NCBI RefSeq assembly: GCF_002101585.1 | Contig: NZ_LQOT01000012.1 | Span: forward strand, 1-64,000 | Reading direction: 5' to 3' | Source of the DNA: Mycolicibacter engbaekii | GTDB taxonomy: Bacteria > Actinomycetota > Actinomycetes > Mycobacteriales > Mycobacteriaceae | DNA: 64,000 bases | Shown here: in pieces, positions 8,670 through 17,505 of the stretch | Numbering within the stretch: position 1 is the first letter of the stretch | Layout: each line of letters opens with the position of its first letter | The notes under the pieces: model-generated | Databases searched by the model: none | Told to the model about the DNA's origin: nothing | The model's input: the letters and a program-made list of their open reading frames with translations, nothing else | Program-made: the position numbers and the translations under genes

Positions 8670-9149
8670 TTAACCCGCGACTACCACGATGACGCCCGGT
8701 GGCTGCTCCGCCACGTCCGGGATGCGTGGCTCGACAGCGGCTCCCAGCACTTCGCCCACCGAATGGGCCGCATCCTGCTCACCTTCGGCGTCACCGAAGT
8801 AGACGGTGGTCTGGTTGACCTCGGGCAGTTCGAGGTTGCCGATCTCCGTCACGTTCCAGCCGACTTCACGCAGCCGCTCAGCCGTTTGGCCGGCCAGGCC
8901 GGGCTGCTCGGAGATGTTGAAGACCCGCACGTCGGCCCGGTGGACGGGATGTTCCGGCTTGGCCGGCTCCGAGACGGTGGTGACCGGTTGCGCCGTCGGG
9001 GGCTGGGCGGTGTCGTCGTCGGTTCCCGACGATCCGAGTGCCTGGAATCCCACCAGCAAAAAGACGGTGCCCAAGAACAGCAGCACCATCACCATCGCCC
9101 GGAGCGGAAGGCGGGAGGAGTCGGGAACGTGGTCGTTCATTGCGCCCAC
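8670..9149 (-). CDS. virR: VirR-like membrane protein with LytR_C domain (Rv0431 type)
   Basis: A 159-residue protein with a short cytoplasmic N-terminus, one membrane helix (about residues 18-39), an extracytoplasmic Thr/Pro/Glu-rich linker, and a LytR_C domain from about 72 to the end (VRVFNISEQPGLAGQTAERL, VTEIGNLE). M. tuberculosis VirR sits in the same place next to sodC and affects extracellular vesicle release and envelope integrity; assignment rests on position and domain layout. A second in-frame ATG at 9140 is an equally good start. Confidence 0.85.
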   Translation of the reverse strand: MGAMNDHVPDSSRLPLRAMVMVLLFLGTVFLLVGFQALGSSGTDDDTAQPPTAQPVTTVSEPAKPEHPVHRADVRVFNISEQPGLAGQTAERLREVGWNVTEIGNLELPEVNQTTVYFGDAEGEQDAAHSVGEVLGAAVEPRIPDVAEQPPGVIVVVAG

Positions 9150-9206
9150 TGTATCCAGAAGCGGGCCATAACCTATAAACGCCCAGCAATCAAGGTGGTC
9201 GCGCGA

Positions 9207-9515
9207 TCAGGTGATGTCGAAACCGAGGCGGCGCGCGGCACGCGCCTTCTGACGGCTGGAGCGCAGCCGGCGCAGGCGTTTGACCAGCATCGGGTCGGCG
9301 GCCAGCGCCTCAGGCCGATCGACAAGCGCGTTGAGGACTTGGTAATAGCGCGTGGCCGACAACGCGAAGCGCTCCTTGATGGCTTCCTCTTTGGCGCCCG
9401 CGTACTTCCACCAGTCTCGTTCGAAGGCCAGGATGTCGTGTTCGCGACGGCTCAGACCGTCGGTGGGTTCCGAATCGTCCCCTGATCGATTCGTCTGCGC
9501 CATGGCGCCGTCCAT
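9207..9515 (-). CDS. DUF3263 protein (Rv0430 type)
   Basis: A 102-residue basic, helical protein. The segment LSRREHDILAFERDWWKYAG followed by KEEAIKERFALSATRYYQVL matches DUF3263, a family nearly confined to actinobacteria; the helix pattern ATRYYQVLNALVDRPEAL resembles a helix-turn-helix, so DNA binding is possible but unproven. It opens the minus-strand operon DUF3263-virR-sodC-ybdK-LON and is divergent from def. AGGAA lies 7 bases before the ATG at 9515; an alternative start is the ATG at 9503. Confidence 0.88.
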   Translation of the reverse strand: MDGAMAQTNRSGDDSEPTDGLSRREHDILAFERDWWKYAGAKEEAIKERFALSATRYYQVLNALVDRPEALAADPMLVKRLRRLRSSRQKARAARRLGFDIT

Positions 9516-9529
9516 ATCGTTTCCTGGAC

Positions 9530-9541
9530 CCTTCCGGAAGG
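9530..9541. promoter_or_regulatory. Short palindrome in DUF3263 leader
   Basis: CCTTCCGGAAGG is a perfect 12-bp palindrome 15 bases upstream of the DUF3263 start codon, between that gene and a second palindrome at 9597-9614. It could be a protein-binding site or a leader hairpin in the minus-strand transcript. Confidence 0.35.
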
Positions 9542-9596
9542 TTCTCTCGCTGCAACGTTCGCTGAATTTCGGCGGCGTGCTCTGAGCGAATATTGA

Positions 9597-9614
9597 AACA
9601 CGGCAAGCCGTGTT
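9597..9614. promoter_or_regulatory. Inverted repeat in DUF3263/def divergent promoter region
   Basis: AACACGGC-AA-GCCGTGTT is a perfect inverted repeat with 8-base arms, about 80 bases from either start codon. Its central location between two divergent operons is what a regulator site would show. No protein can be assigned. Confidence 0.4.
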
Positions 9615-9674
9615 GAACGGGGAGCCCGCTTGGCGAGTCGCCGTGGCCGCTGCAGTTGGCCGGCGGTGGGCACC

Positions 9675-9680
9675 TAAGAT
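9675..9680 (+). promoter_or_regulatory. -10 element for def
   Basis: TAAGAT fits the mycobacterial -10 consensus TANNNT and ends 8 bases before the def ATG, so the transcript would be leaderless or nearly so. No ribosome-binding site is visible between it and the start. Confidence 0.5.
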
Positions 9681-9688
9681 TTGCGGTC

Positions 9689-10282
9689 ATGGCCGTCCTA
9701 CCCATCCGCATTGTGGGCGATCCCGTCCTGCACACCCCCACCAGTCCGGTGCCCGTCGCCGACGACGGCTCGCTGCCGGCCGACTTGGGCGACTTGATCA
9801 CCACAATGTTCGAGACCATGGACGCCGCGAACGGTGTGGGCTTGGCGGCCAATCAGATCGGCGTGGGCCTGCGGCTCTTCGTCTACGACTGCGCCGACGA
9901 CCGACGGTCGACCACGCGGCGCCGCGGCGTGGTCATCAACCCGGTGCTGGAGACCTCGGAGCGGCCCGAGACCATGCCCGACCCCGACGAGGACGACGAA
10001 GGCTGCCTGTCGGTTCCCGGCGAATCGTTTCCGACCGGCCGAGCCGAATGGGCGCGCGTCACGGGCCTGGACGGTGACGGCAACCCGGTCACCCTGGAGG
10101 GCACCGGGTTGTTCGCCCGGATGTTGCAGCACGAGACCGGCCACCTCGACGGGCTGCTCTACCTTGACATGCTGGTAGGACGGTACGCCCGCGCCGCGAA
10201 GCGGACGGTCAAGGCCAACGGCTGGGGTGTCGCCGGCCTGTCGTGGATGCCGGGCGACGTGCCCGATCCGTTCGGTCACTGA
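9689..10282 (+). CDS. def: Peptide deformylase
   Basis: A 197-residue deformylase that removes the formyl group from the initiator methionine of new proteins. The three metal/active-site motifs are present: [10 protein letters not shown] (about 47-56), EGCLSVPGE (about 104-112) with the metal-binding cysteine, and QHETGHLDG (about 147-155) with both histidines and the catalytic glutamate. The ATG at 9689 gives the exact length of Rv0429c; an upstream in-frame ATG at 9656 adds residues unlike the family. It heads the plus-strand operon def-GNAT-xthA. Confidence 0.96.
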   Translation: MAVLPIRIVGDPVLHTPTSPVPVADDGSLPADLGDLITTMFETMDAANGVGLAANQIGVGLRLFVYDCADDRRSTTRRRGVVINPVLETSERPETMPDPDEDDEGCLSVPGESFPTGRAEWARVTGLDGDGNPVTLEGTGLFARMLQHETGHLDGLLYLDMLVGRYARAAKRTVKANGWGVAGLSWMPGDVPDPFGH

Positions 10283-10293
10283 TTGAGCCGGTG

Positions 10294-11214
10294 ATGAGCC
10301 CGCCGCCCGAACTGCCCGCAGTCGGAACGCGGGTGAGCCTGCGTTATCTGCGGCCACCCGGTTCGCACCCCCCGATGGGTGACGTGATCGGGCATCTGGA
10401 GCAGACCGGGCCGCTGGTGCGGGTTCGCTCGGCCGACGGCGTGCTCCACGACTGCCGGCACGCCGACGTGCTGTACGTGCGGCGGCTGACCGACCGGCCG
10501 GTGAAGAACTCGGCGATCCGCTCCGTCGAGCACGCCGCCGCGCTGGCGTGGCCGGGCAGCGAACACCAATGGCTCGACGGCTGGCTGCTGCGGGCCGGGC
10601 CAGGCGCCGGCCTGGCCGCCAATTCGGCGGTGCCACTCGATATGTTCGCCCACCTGAACACCGCCGCAGCGATCATCGACTGGTACGCCCAGCGGGGCCT
10701 GCCGCCCTACCTGGCGGTGCCGGAGCGGTTGCTCCGGTTGTCGCCGGACCTTCCGGCCCGGCATGAGACCCGCACCATGGTGGGCGACATCGCGACCGCG
10801 ACGGCCCCGGACGGTGTGGTGCTGGCCGCCGAGCCCGGCACCGACTGGCTCGCGGTCTACCGGGCCGGCGACGTGGCGGCTCCGCTGGAGGTGCTGACCG
10901 CGGTGGCCGGCGGCGAGGTGGTCTTCGCCACGATCCCGGGGGTGGCGGTCGGGCGGGGCGCGGTCACCGACGGACCAGATGGAACGCGCTGGCTGGGGCT
11001 GACAGCGCTGCGGGTGACCGCGGACCGGCGCCGGCAGGGCCACGGCCGCGCAGTCTGCGACGCATTGCGGTCCTGGGGGGCCGAACGTGGCGCCACCCGC
11101 GGTTACGTCCAGGTGCCCAGCTCCGACGCCCGCGCGTTCACGTTCTTCGAGGCGGCGGGGTTCGCCGGCCAGCACCGCACCCGCTACATCGACGCCCGCA
11201 CCGCGCGGCCCTGA
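10294..11214 (+). CDS. GNAT N-acetyltransferase (Rv0428c type)
   Basis: A protein of 306 residues: an N-terminal SH3-like barrel (GTRVSLRYLRPPG, then GPLVRVRSADGVLHDC, about 7-70), a middle linker domain and a C-terminal GNAT fold with the acetyl-CoA loop RRQGHGRAVCDALRSWG and the closing strand FFEAAGF. It starts 11 bases after def; the GTG at 10291 is an alternative start. Acceptor unknown. Linkage to a deformylase suggests work on protein N-termini, which is only inference. Confidence 0.87.
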   Translation: MSPPPELPAVGTRVSLRYLRPPGSHPPMGDVIGHLEQTGPLVRVRSADGVLHDCRHADVLYVRRLTDRPVKNSAIRSVEHAAALAWPGSEHQWLDGWLLRAGPGAGLAANSAVPLDMFAHLNTAAAIIDWYAQRGLPPYLAVPERLLRLSPDLPARHETRTMVGDIATATAPDGVVLAAEPGTDWLAVYRAGDVAAPLEVLTAVAGGEVVFATIPGVAVGRGAVTDGPDGTRWLGLTALRVTADRRRQGHGRAVCDALRSWGAERGATRGYVQVPSSDARAFTFFEAAGFAGQHRTRYIDARTARP

Positions 11215-11230
11215 CCCGGCGCCCGCGTTC

Positions 11231-11236
11231 TAGGGT
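11231..11236 (+). promoter_or_regulatory. -10 element for leaderless xthA transcript
   Basis: TAGGGT ends 6 bases before the GTG start of xthA, the spacing expected for transcription starting on the start codon itself. It suggests xthA has its own promoter although it lies in the def cluster. Confidence 0.5.
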
Positions 11237-11242
11237 GGCTGC

Positions 11243-12055
11243 GTGACTGCGCTGCGACTGGCCACCTGGAACGTCAACTCCATCCGCACCCGCGTGGACC
11301 GGGTGACCGATTGGCTGGCCCGCGCCGAGGTCGACGTGCTGGCCATGCAGGAGACCAAGTGCACTGACGCGCAGTTTCCGGCGCTGCCGTTCCACCAACT
11401 GGGCTACGAGGTGGCCCATGTCGGCACCAACCAGTGGAATGGGGTGGCGATCGCCTCGCGGGTCGGTCTGGACGACGTCGAAATCGGGTTCCCCGGCCAA
11501 CCGGCGTGGGGCAAGGCCGACGCCGACCCGGCCGTGGAGGCGCGGGCGCTGGGCGCCACCTGCGGCGGAGTGCGGGTGTGGAGCCTCTATGTCCCCAACG
11601 GCCGCACCCTGACCGACCCGCACTACGCCTACAAACTGGATTGGCTTGCCGCGCTGCGGGACACCGCGGCGGGCTGGCTGCGCGACGATCCGTCGGCGCC
11701 GATCGCACTGACAGGTGACTGGAACATCGCGCCGCAGGACGACGACGTCTGGAGCATGGAGTTCTTCGAGGGAGCGACACACGTCTCCGAACCGGAGCGC
11801 AAGGCGTTCCAGGCGATCACCGACGCGCAGTTCCTGGACGTGGTGCGACCCTTCACGCCGGGACCCGGTGTCTACACCTACTGGGATTACACCCAGCTGC
11901 GGTTCCCGAAGAAGCAGGGCATGCGCATCGATTTCATTCTGGGCTCACCGGCGCTGGCGACGCGAGTCACGCACGCCGAGATCGTCCGCGAGGAACGCAA
12001 AGGCAAATCACCGAGCGACCACGCCCCCGTGCTGGTGGACATCCGGCGGGATTGA
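11243..12055 (+). CDS. xthA: Exodeoxyribonuclease III / AP endonuclease
   Basis: A 270-residue base-excision repair nuclease of the EEP superfamily. Motifs in order: LATWNVNSIRTR (N-terminal Asn ligand), MQETKCTD (metal-binding Glu), SLYVPNG, LTGDWNIAP (catalytic Asp and Asn), MRIDFILGS and the C-terminal SDHAPV (Asp-His pair). It starts with GTG and appears to be read from a leaderless transcript. Length and motifs agree with Rv0427c. Confidence 0.95.
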   Translation: MTALRLATWNVNSIRTRVDRVTDWLARAEVDVLAMQETKCTDAQFPALPFHQLGYEVAHVGTNQWNGVAIASRVGLDDVEIGFPGQPAWGKADADPAVEARALGATCGGVRVWSLYVPNGRTLTDPHYAYKLDWLAALRDTAAGWLRDDPSAPIALTGDWNIAPQDDDVWSMEFFEGATHVSEPERKAFQAITDAQFLDVVRPFTPGPGVYTYWDYTQLRFPKKQGMRIDFILGSPALATRVTHAEIVREERKGKSPSDHAPVLVDIRRD

Positions 12056-12161
12056 GCGGGCGCGGTTCTATGAATTCCGTGTGGATTTCGGCCTGATGCC
12101 CGAATCACGCATAGGATAGGCGGATTAACCAATTTGCTCATTCGAAGGGCAGGGAATTCCC

Positions 12162-12716
12162 ATGAACGCCGTCGCAGGGACGGTACAAAAGGTGGCCGGA
12201 GCGGCGAACCGCGCGGTCACCATGACCACTGAGGCTGCCGGAGCGATCGGCGGAGCCGCAATCAACGGGGCGATCGGCGGTGTGAAGGGGGCGGCCAGCG
12301 GTGTGCAGCAGGGGCTGCGGTCCGGCAGCCACTCGACCGCCGCGGCGGGACTGACCTTGGGCGCGCTCGGTGTGGCCGGACTGGTCGAGTGGCCGGTGCT
12401 GGTGGCGGTGGGCGGCACCGCGCTGGTGCTCAGGCAACTGACCAACCGGTCGCATAACGGCCAGGCTCCGGCCGCGCCGGCGCGGTCGTTGAAGGTGGCG
12501 CAGGCGCCGAAGGCGGCGGAGAAGCCGGCGGCCAAGCCGACCGAGAAGCCCGCGGCCAAGCCGGCGGTGAAGTCCGTGGCCAAGCCGGCGGAGAAGTCGG
12601 CTGCCAAGCCAACCGGCGCGTCGACGAGGTCGCGCCGCAGCCCGGCTCCGAAGAAGACGGCGGCCCGGCAGACGCGTAGCGCTGCCGCCGGCAACCGCAC
12701 TCGCACTCGCCACTAG
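12162..12716 (+). CDS. Small membrane protein with Lys/Ala/Pro-rich tail (Rv0426c type)
   Basis: A 184-residue protein in three parts: a Gly/Ala-rich amphipathic N-terminus (residues 1-60), one hydrophobic segment around GVAGLVEWPVLVAVGGTALVL (about 69-89), and a strongly basic low-complexity tail (about 107-184) of KPAAKP/EKPAAKP units ending in Arg/Thr/Arg repeats, reminiscent of histone H1-like tails. The hydrophobic segment shares the pattern (D/E)WP followed by a second hydrophobic run with the small protein at 17205-17480 on the far side of ctpH. It ends 10 bases before ctpH, so the two are probably co-transcribed. Function unknown. Confidence 0.8.
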   Translation: MNAVAGTVQKVAGAANRAVTMTTEAAGAIGGAAINGAIGGVKGAASGVQQGLRSGSHSTAAAGLTLGALGVAGLVEWPVLVAVGGTALVLRQLTNRSHNGQAPAAPARSLKVAQAPKAAEKPAAKPTEKPAAKPAVKSVAKPAEKSAAKPTGASTRSRRSPAPKKTAARQTRSAAAGNRTRTRH

Positions 12717-12726
12717 ACGGGTCCGA

Positions 12727-15700
12727 GTGAATTCAGGCCGCGCCGACAGGCGCTCTCTCCCGCTGCGTGCAGCAAACTTCGGTGCTCAACTCACATCGGC
12801 GCTGATCGACGCCTCGACTCAGACCGCCGGCCTGATCGGTGCTGTGGCGACCGGCCACGGCGCCGAGGTGCTGTCCCGGCGCTGCTTCCGCGGCGAGGGC
12901 CGGGCCTGGGTCGAGATCCGGGGCCTCGACGGTCCGGCTGGGGCCGAACTGGCGACAGCCGTCCTGGATGCGGCCCGCGCTCTGCCCGGTGTCGTCTCCG
13001 TCCGGTTGAACCAGCCCTTGTCGCGGCTGGTGGTCGGGCTCGAACCCGGTGGCATCGGCGTCGTCTCGATGAGTGAACTGTGCGAGACGGTCGCGGAGAC
13101 CGAACGCCGATTCCGCCCGGCGAAAACCAGCGGGCAGGCCCCCGTCAGCCTGCCCGGCGACGGATTGACCCAAGCGCTGCGCGTCCTGACCGTCGGCGCC
13201 AACGTCGTCGGGCTGGGGGCGGCGACGGTGGGCCAGCTGCTGCGCCTGCCGGGCCTGCCCCTCGGCCTGGAGGCCGGGGTGGTGGTCATCGACTACCAGC
13301 CTCGGATGCGCCGGCTGCTGGAGGACCGGATCGGCAAACAGGCGACCGATGCCCTGCTGGCGCTGGCCAGCGCCGGCGTTCACACCCTCAACCAGGCGCC
13401 CACCGCGCTGGCGGTCGACCTGTCGGTGGAGGCGATGCGCGCCGGGGAGGAACGCGCGGAGGCACGGGCCTGGCGCCGCCGTGAACCGGCGCTCGCCGAC
13501 CATGCCGAGCAGCCGGCGGTCAACGTCCCTGAGCGCCCGGCGCCGCGGCCCCCGGGGCCGGTGGAACGCCACCTGACGCGCAGTGCCTGGGCACAAGTCC
13601 TGGGAGCCGGCGTGATCGGCGCGGCGACCAGGAATCCCGATCTGGCCGGAACGGCCGCGGCGGTGACCGCGCCGAAGGCCACCCGCACTGCCCGCGAATC
13701 GTTCGCCGCGACCCTGGGCCGCGGTCTGGCCGATCAGCACGACACCGTGGTGCTGCGACCGGGCAGCCTGCGTGAGCTCGACCGCGTCGACACTGTGATC
13801 ATCGACCCCCGGGTGCTGTGCGGTGAGGACCTGCGGGTGATGCACGTGCGCGGCGCCGACGACGACGAACTGCGCGCCGTGTGGGCGCAGGCGCAGGCGC
13901 GGCTGAGTGACCCCGACCTTGAGGCCGGATGGCATCCGATCGGCCCGCGCCCGGGCGTGGAGGCGTCGTTCCAGCCCGCGCTGCTGCCACTGGCATCGGC
14001 GTTGGTGACCGAGGCCCGCCGCGCCGACGTCGAGGTGGTGTCGGCAGAGGCCGAGGTGCTCGGCGAGCTGCGGCCGATCTTCGACGAGATCCGATCTTTG
14101 GACGGCGTGTCCATAGACCTGGCGCTGCTGGCCGCGGTAGAGGCCTACCAGGCCGACGGTCACGACGTCGCGGTGCTGTCCTCGGTGGCCGTGGAAGCTC
14201 TGGCGGCCGCTGACGTGGCGCTGGGCGTGGCGCCGGGCGGGGGCGCGCCGCCATGGTGTGCCGACGTGTTGCTGACCGACCTGGCTGCCGCCTGGCGTGT
14301 GCTGCACGCCTTGCCCGCCGCCCGCTCCGCCAGCAACCGTGGAGTCGAGATCTCCACGGGCGCAACGGCATTGGGTTCACTACTGCTGCTGCCCGGCGTG
14401 CGCGGCAGCGGGCCGGGGCCGGTGATCACCGGCGCGGCCGCGGGCGCAGTGTCGGGTTACTGGCTGGCCCGGCGTGCCGTGGACGCCGCAGTGCCGCGGC
14501 CGGCGCCGGCGCACGAATGGCATGCGATGTCGGTCGAGCAGGTCCGGGCGGCGCTGCCCGCACCGGAGGCACCGGAGCCGGCACAAAGCCATGCCCCGCC
14601 CGCCGCGGCAGCTGCACGCGCCGCCGTGGACTTGGCACGCCGCGGGGCGCAGAAGACCGCGCCGCCCCGGTTGCTGCGGCAGTTCGCCCAGGCCGTGCGC
14701 AGCGAACTGTCCGACCCGATCACCCCGGTGCTGGCGCTGGGGGCCGCGGCCAGCGCGGTGCTGGGCTCGCCCGTCGACGCGATTCTGGTCGGTTCGGTCC
14801 TGAGCGGCAATGCGATGCTGGCGGCCGCGCAGCGCCTCATCGCCGAGCGCCGGCTCAACGTCCTGCTGAACGAACAGGTGCCGCCGGCCCGCAAGGTGCT
14901 GCCCGATGGCAGCCATTGCGAGGTTCCGGCCGAGGAACTGCGCCTGGGCGACGTGATCGAAGTGCACGCCCACGAGGTGGTACCCGCCGACGGCCGGTTG
15001 ATCGAGGCGATCGACCTGGAGGTCGACGAATCCTCGCTGACCGGCGAGTCGCTGACGGTGGTCAAGCAGGTCGAGGCGACGCCGGGGGCCGATTTGGCCG
15101 AGCGCGAATGCATGATCTACGCCGGGACCACCGTGGTGACTGGAACCGCGTTGGCGCTGGTGACCGCCGTCGGCGGCGACACGCACGGGCGGCGGGCGGC
15201 CGACCTGGTGGCCGGCGAACAGTCAGCGGTCGGACTGCAGCATCAACTGAGCCTGCTCACCAGGAAGGCGTGGCGGATCAGCCTGGCCGGCGGCGCCCTG
15301 GTGACCGGCCTGGGCACGGCCCGCCGGATCGGGCTGCGTCAGGCGGTGGCCAGCGGCATCGCCGTCAGCGTCGCAGCCATCCCCGAGGGGCTCCCCCTGG
15401 TGGCCACCCTGTCACAGCAGGCATCGGCCCGCCGGTTGACCAAAGCCGGGGTGCTGGTGCGCGTGCCGCGCTCGGTGGAGGCGCTCGGCCGGGTGGACGT
15501 GGTCTGCTTCGACAAGACCGGCACCTTGAGCCGGAACCGGTTGCGGGTGTCGCAGGTACACCCCGCGTCCGGTTTCAGCGACGAGGACGTGCTGCGGTTC
15601 GCGGCCAGCGCGGCTCCGGTGCCCAACGGAGCCCGCCAGGTGCACGCCACCGACACCGCCATCGTGGAGGGCGCCGCCAAGGCGGGCGTCGTCGTCGGCG

Positions 15701-17208
15701 CGTCCGAGGGGCCCGTCTCGCACCTGCCGTTCCGTTCCGGGCGCCCGTACTCGGCGTCGGTGCGGGGAACCGAACTGACCCTCAAGGGTGCGCCCGAGGT
15801 GGTGCTGGCCTGCACCGGGGCCGGTCCGGCGATCAAGAAGTCGGTCGCCGCTTTGGCGGCCGACGGCCTGCGGGTGATCGCGGTGGCCCGGCGTGAGCTG
15901 ACCGCCGCCCAACGCAAGGCACTGGGCGAGGATCCCGAGCCCGAGGAGATCGCCGAATACTGCCGCGACGGACTGACCTTCGTCGGTCTGCTCGGACTGT
16001 CCGACACCCCGCGTGACGAGTCCGCCGAACTGCTCGCCGACCTGCGGCGCCGCAAGATCCCGGTGCGGCTCATCACCGGCGACCACCCGCTGACCGCCAC
16101 CGCGATCGCCCGGGAAATGGGCCTGGAGGTGAACGACGATCAGGTGATCAGCGGGGCCCAGTGGGATGCGCTGTCCCGCAAAGGCCAGGAGCAGGCGGTC
16201 AACGAGCGAGTCGTGTTCGCCCGGATGTCTCCGGAGAACAAGGTGCAGATCGTCCAGACGCTGGAGCGCGCCGGCAAGGTGTCGGCGATGGTCGGCGACG
16301 GCGCCAACGACGCCGCGGCGATCCGGGCCGCCACCGTCGGGATCGCGGTGGTGGCACACGGCAGTGAGTCGGCCAGCACCGCCGCCGATGTGGTTCTGCT
16401 CGATGAGCGGATCGACACCCTGCTCGACGCACTGGACGAGGGCCGCGAGCTGTGGCAGCGGGTCCAGGCCGCGGTGGCCGTGCTGCTGGGCGGTAACGCC
16501 GGCGAGGTGGCGTTCGCAATCATCGGCAGTGCGCTCACCGGTCGCTCACCGCTCAACGCCCGCCAGCTGCTGCTGGTCAACATGCTGACCGACGCCCTTC
16601 CGGCTACCGCGCTGGCGGTCAGCTCGCTCAACGAGCAGGCCGCCGAAGGCGGGCACGGCCCCGACGAGCGCGCACTGTGGCGCACGGTGGCCGTGCGCGG
16701 GGTGACGACGGCGTCGGCCGCGGTGGCCGCGTGGGGACTGGCCTCGGTCACCGGGCGTCAGCAGCGGGCTTCCACGGTGGCGCTGGTCTCGCTGGTGGCC
16801 ACCCAGTTGGGGCAGACGTTGCTGGACTCGCGCGATCCGCTGGTGGTGGCGACCGCGGTGGGCTCGCTCGGCGCGATGGGGACGCTGATCACCATCCCCG
16901 GTATCAGTCAGCTGCTGGGGTGTACCCCGATCGGCCCGTTGGGCTGGGCGCAGGCCCTGGGCACCGCGACGGTCGCCACCTTCGGGGCAGCCGTGGTGCC
17001 CCGGATGTTGTCGGGTGTGCAGGACACCGCCAGCAAGCCCCGGGAGTTCATCGTCCCGGGACCGCGGCAACCCGACCACCCGCAGCAATCTGCCAACGGT
17101 CAGGCCGCGCCGCGGCTGCGTCTTGTGCACAATGAGGACACTGACTCCCGCCGCGAGACGGTCGCGGCCCGATCATCCGGCGATACGTCGCCTCCAGGAG
17201 GTTCATGA
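12727..17208 (+). CDS. ctpH: Very large P-type ATPase, probable cation exporter
   Basis: A 1493-residue P-type ATPase matching mycobacterial CtpH in length and position. The N-terminal 650 residues hold a cytosolic domain and extra membrane segments not found in standard pumps, including a degenerate HAD-like region around residues 340-540. The catalytic core has TGES near 772, the intramembrane PEGLP near 886, the phosphorylated Asp in DKTGT near 929 and the hinge GDGANDA near 1190. PEGLP is typical of type II (Ca/Na/K) pumps. M. tuberculosis CtpH has been linked to calcium export; that is knowledge of the family, not shown here. GTG start. It is flanked by two small membrane proteins, the second overlapping by four bases. 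Confidence 0.93.
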   Translation: MNSGRADRRSLPLRAANFGAQLTSALIDASTQTAGLIGAVATGHGAEVLSRRCFRGEGRAWVEIRGLDGPAGAELATAVLDAARALPGVVSVRLNQPLSRLVVGLEPGGIGVVSMSELCETVAETERRFRPAKTSGQAPVSLPGDGLTQALRVLTVGANVVGLGAATVGQLLRLPGLPLGLEAGVVVIDYQPRMRRLLEDRIGKQATDALLALASAGVHTLNQAPTALAVDLSVEAMRAGEERAEARAWRRREPALADHAEQPAVNVPERPAPRPPGPVERHLTRSAWAQVLGAGVIGAATRNPDLAGTAAAVTAPKATRTARESFAATLGRGLADQHDTVVLRPGSLRELDRVDTVIIDPRVLCGEDLRVMHVRGADDDELRAVWAQAQARLSDPDLEAGWHPIGPRPGVEASFQPALLPLASALVTEARRADVEVVSAEAEVLGELRPIFDEIRSLDGVSIDLALLAAVEAYQADGHDVAVLSSVAVEALAAADVALGVAPGGGAPPWCADVLLTDLAAAWRVLHALPAARSASNRGVEISTGATALGSLLLLPGVRGSGPGPVITGAAAGAVSGYWLARRAVDAAVPRPAPAHEWHAMSVEQVRAALPAPEAPEPAQSHAPPAAAAARAAVDLARRGAQKTAPPRLLRQFAQAVRSELSDPITPVLALGAAASAVLGSPVDAILVGSVLSGNAMLAAAQRLIAERRLNVLLNEQVPPARKVLPDGSHCEVPAEELRLGDVIEVHAHEVVPADGRLIEAIDLEVDESSLTGESLTVVKQVEATPGADLAERECMIYAGTTVVTGTALALVTAVGGDTHGRRAADLVAGEQSAVGLQHQLSLLTRKAWRISLAGGALVTGLGTARRIGLRQAVASGIAVSVAAIPEGLPLVATLSQQASARRLTKAGVLVRVPRSVEALGRVDVVCFDKTGTLSRNRLRVSQVHPASGFSDEDVLRFAASAAPVPNGARQVHATDTAIVEGAAKAGVVVGASEGPVSHLPFRSGRPYSASVRGTELTLKGAPEVVLACTGAGPAIKKSVAALAADGLRVIAVARRELTAAQRKALGEDPEPEEIAEYCRDGLTFVGLLGLSDTPRDESAELLADLRRRKIPVRLITGDHPLTATAIAREMGLEVNDDQVISGAQWDALSRKGQEQAVNERVVFARMSPENKVQIVQTLERAGKVSAMVGDGANDAAAIRAATVGIAVVAHGSESASTAADVVLLDERIDTLLDALDEGRELWQRVQAAVAVLLGGNAGEVAFAIIGSALTGRSPLNARQLLLVNMLTDALPATALAVSSLNEQAAEGGHGPDERALWRTVAVRGVTTASAAVAAWGLASVTGRQQRASTVALVSLVATQLGQTLLDSRDPLVVATAVGSLGAMGTLITIPGISQLLGCTPIGPLGWAQALGTATVATFGAAVVPRMLSGVQDTASKPREFIVPGPRQPDHPQQSANGQAAPRLRLVHNEDTDSRRETVAARSSGDTSPPGGS

Positions 17209-17480
17209 TGGCGGACAAGCCGCGGCGCAGCGCATCCCAGAGCGAGGCAGTTGCCCGTATTCGCGAGGCGGAGGGGTTCGCCGTCGACTTGCCGGTGATC
17301 GGCAAGGTGGCTGTGCCACGGCCGGAGCAGTTGGCCTACTACGGCGGGCTGGCCCTGCTGGCCGCTTTCGAGATCATCGACTGGCCGGTGGCCGCGGCGG
17401 TGGCTGCCGGCCACATCCTGGCCAGCAACCACCGCAGCGAGGTGCTCGAACAGATCGGCGAGGCCCTGGAAGAGGCCTGA
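17205..17480 (+). CDS. Small membrane protein coupled to ctpH (Rv0424c type)
   Basis: A 91-residue protein with a charged N-terminus, one long hydrophobic stretch from about residue 42 to 72 broken by IIDWPVAAA, and an amphipathic acidic C-terminus (VLEQIGEALEEA). The ATG overlaps the ctpH stop, and a second ATG follows at 17208; GGAGG lies upstream inside ctpH. The (D/E)WP hydrophobic pattern resembles the protein at 12162-12716. An accessory or regulatory subunit of CtpH is the natural guess, without direct evidence. Confidence 0.85.
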   Translation: MMADKPRRSASQSEAVARIREAEGFAVDLPVIGKVAVPRPEQLAYYGGLALLAAFEIIDWPVAAAVAAGHILASNHRSEVLEQIGEALEEA

Positions 17481-17505
17481 CGCCGCAGCCGACGCGTAGC
17501 GCGGC

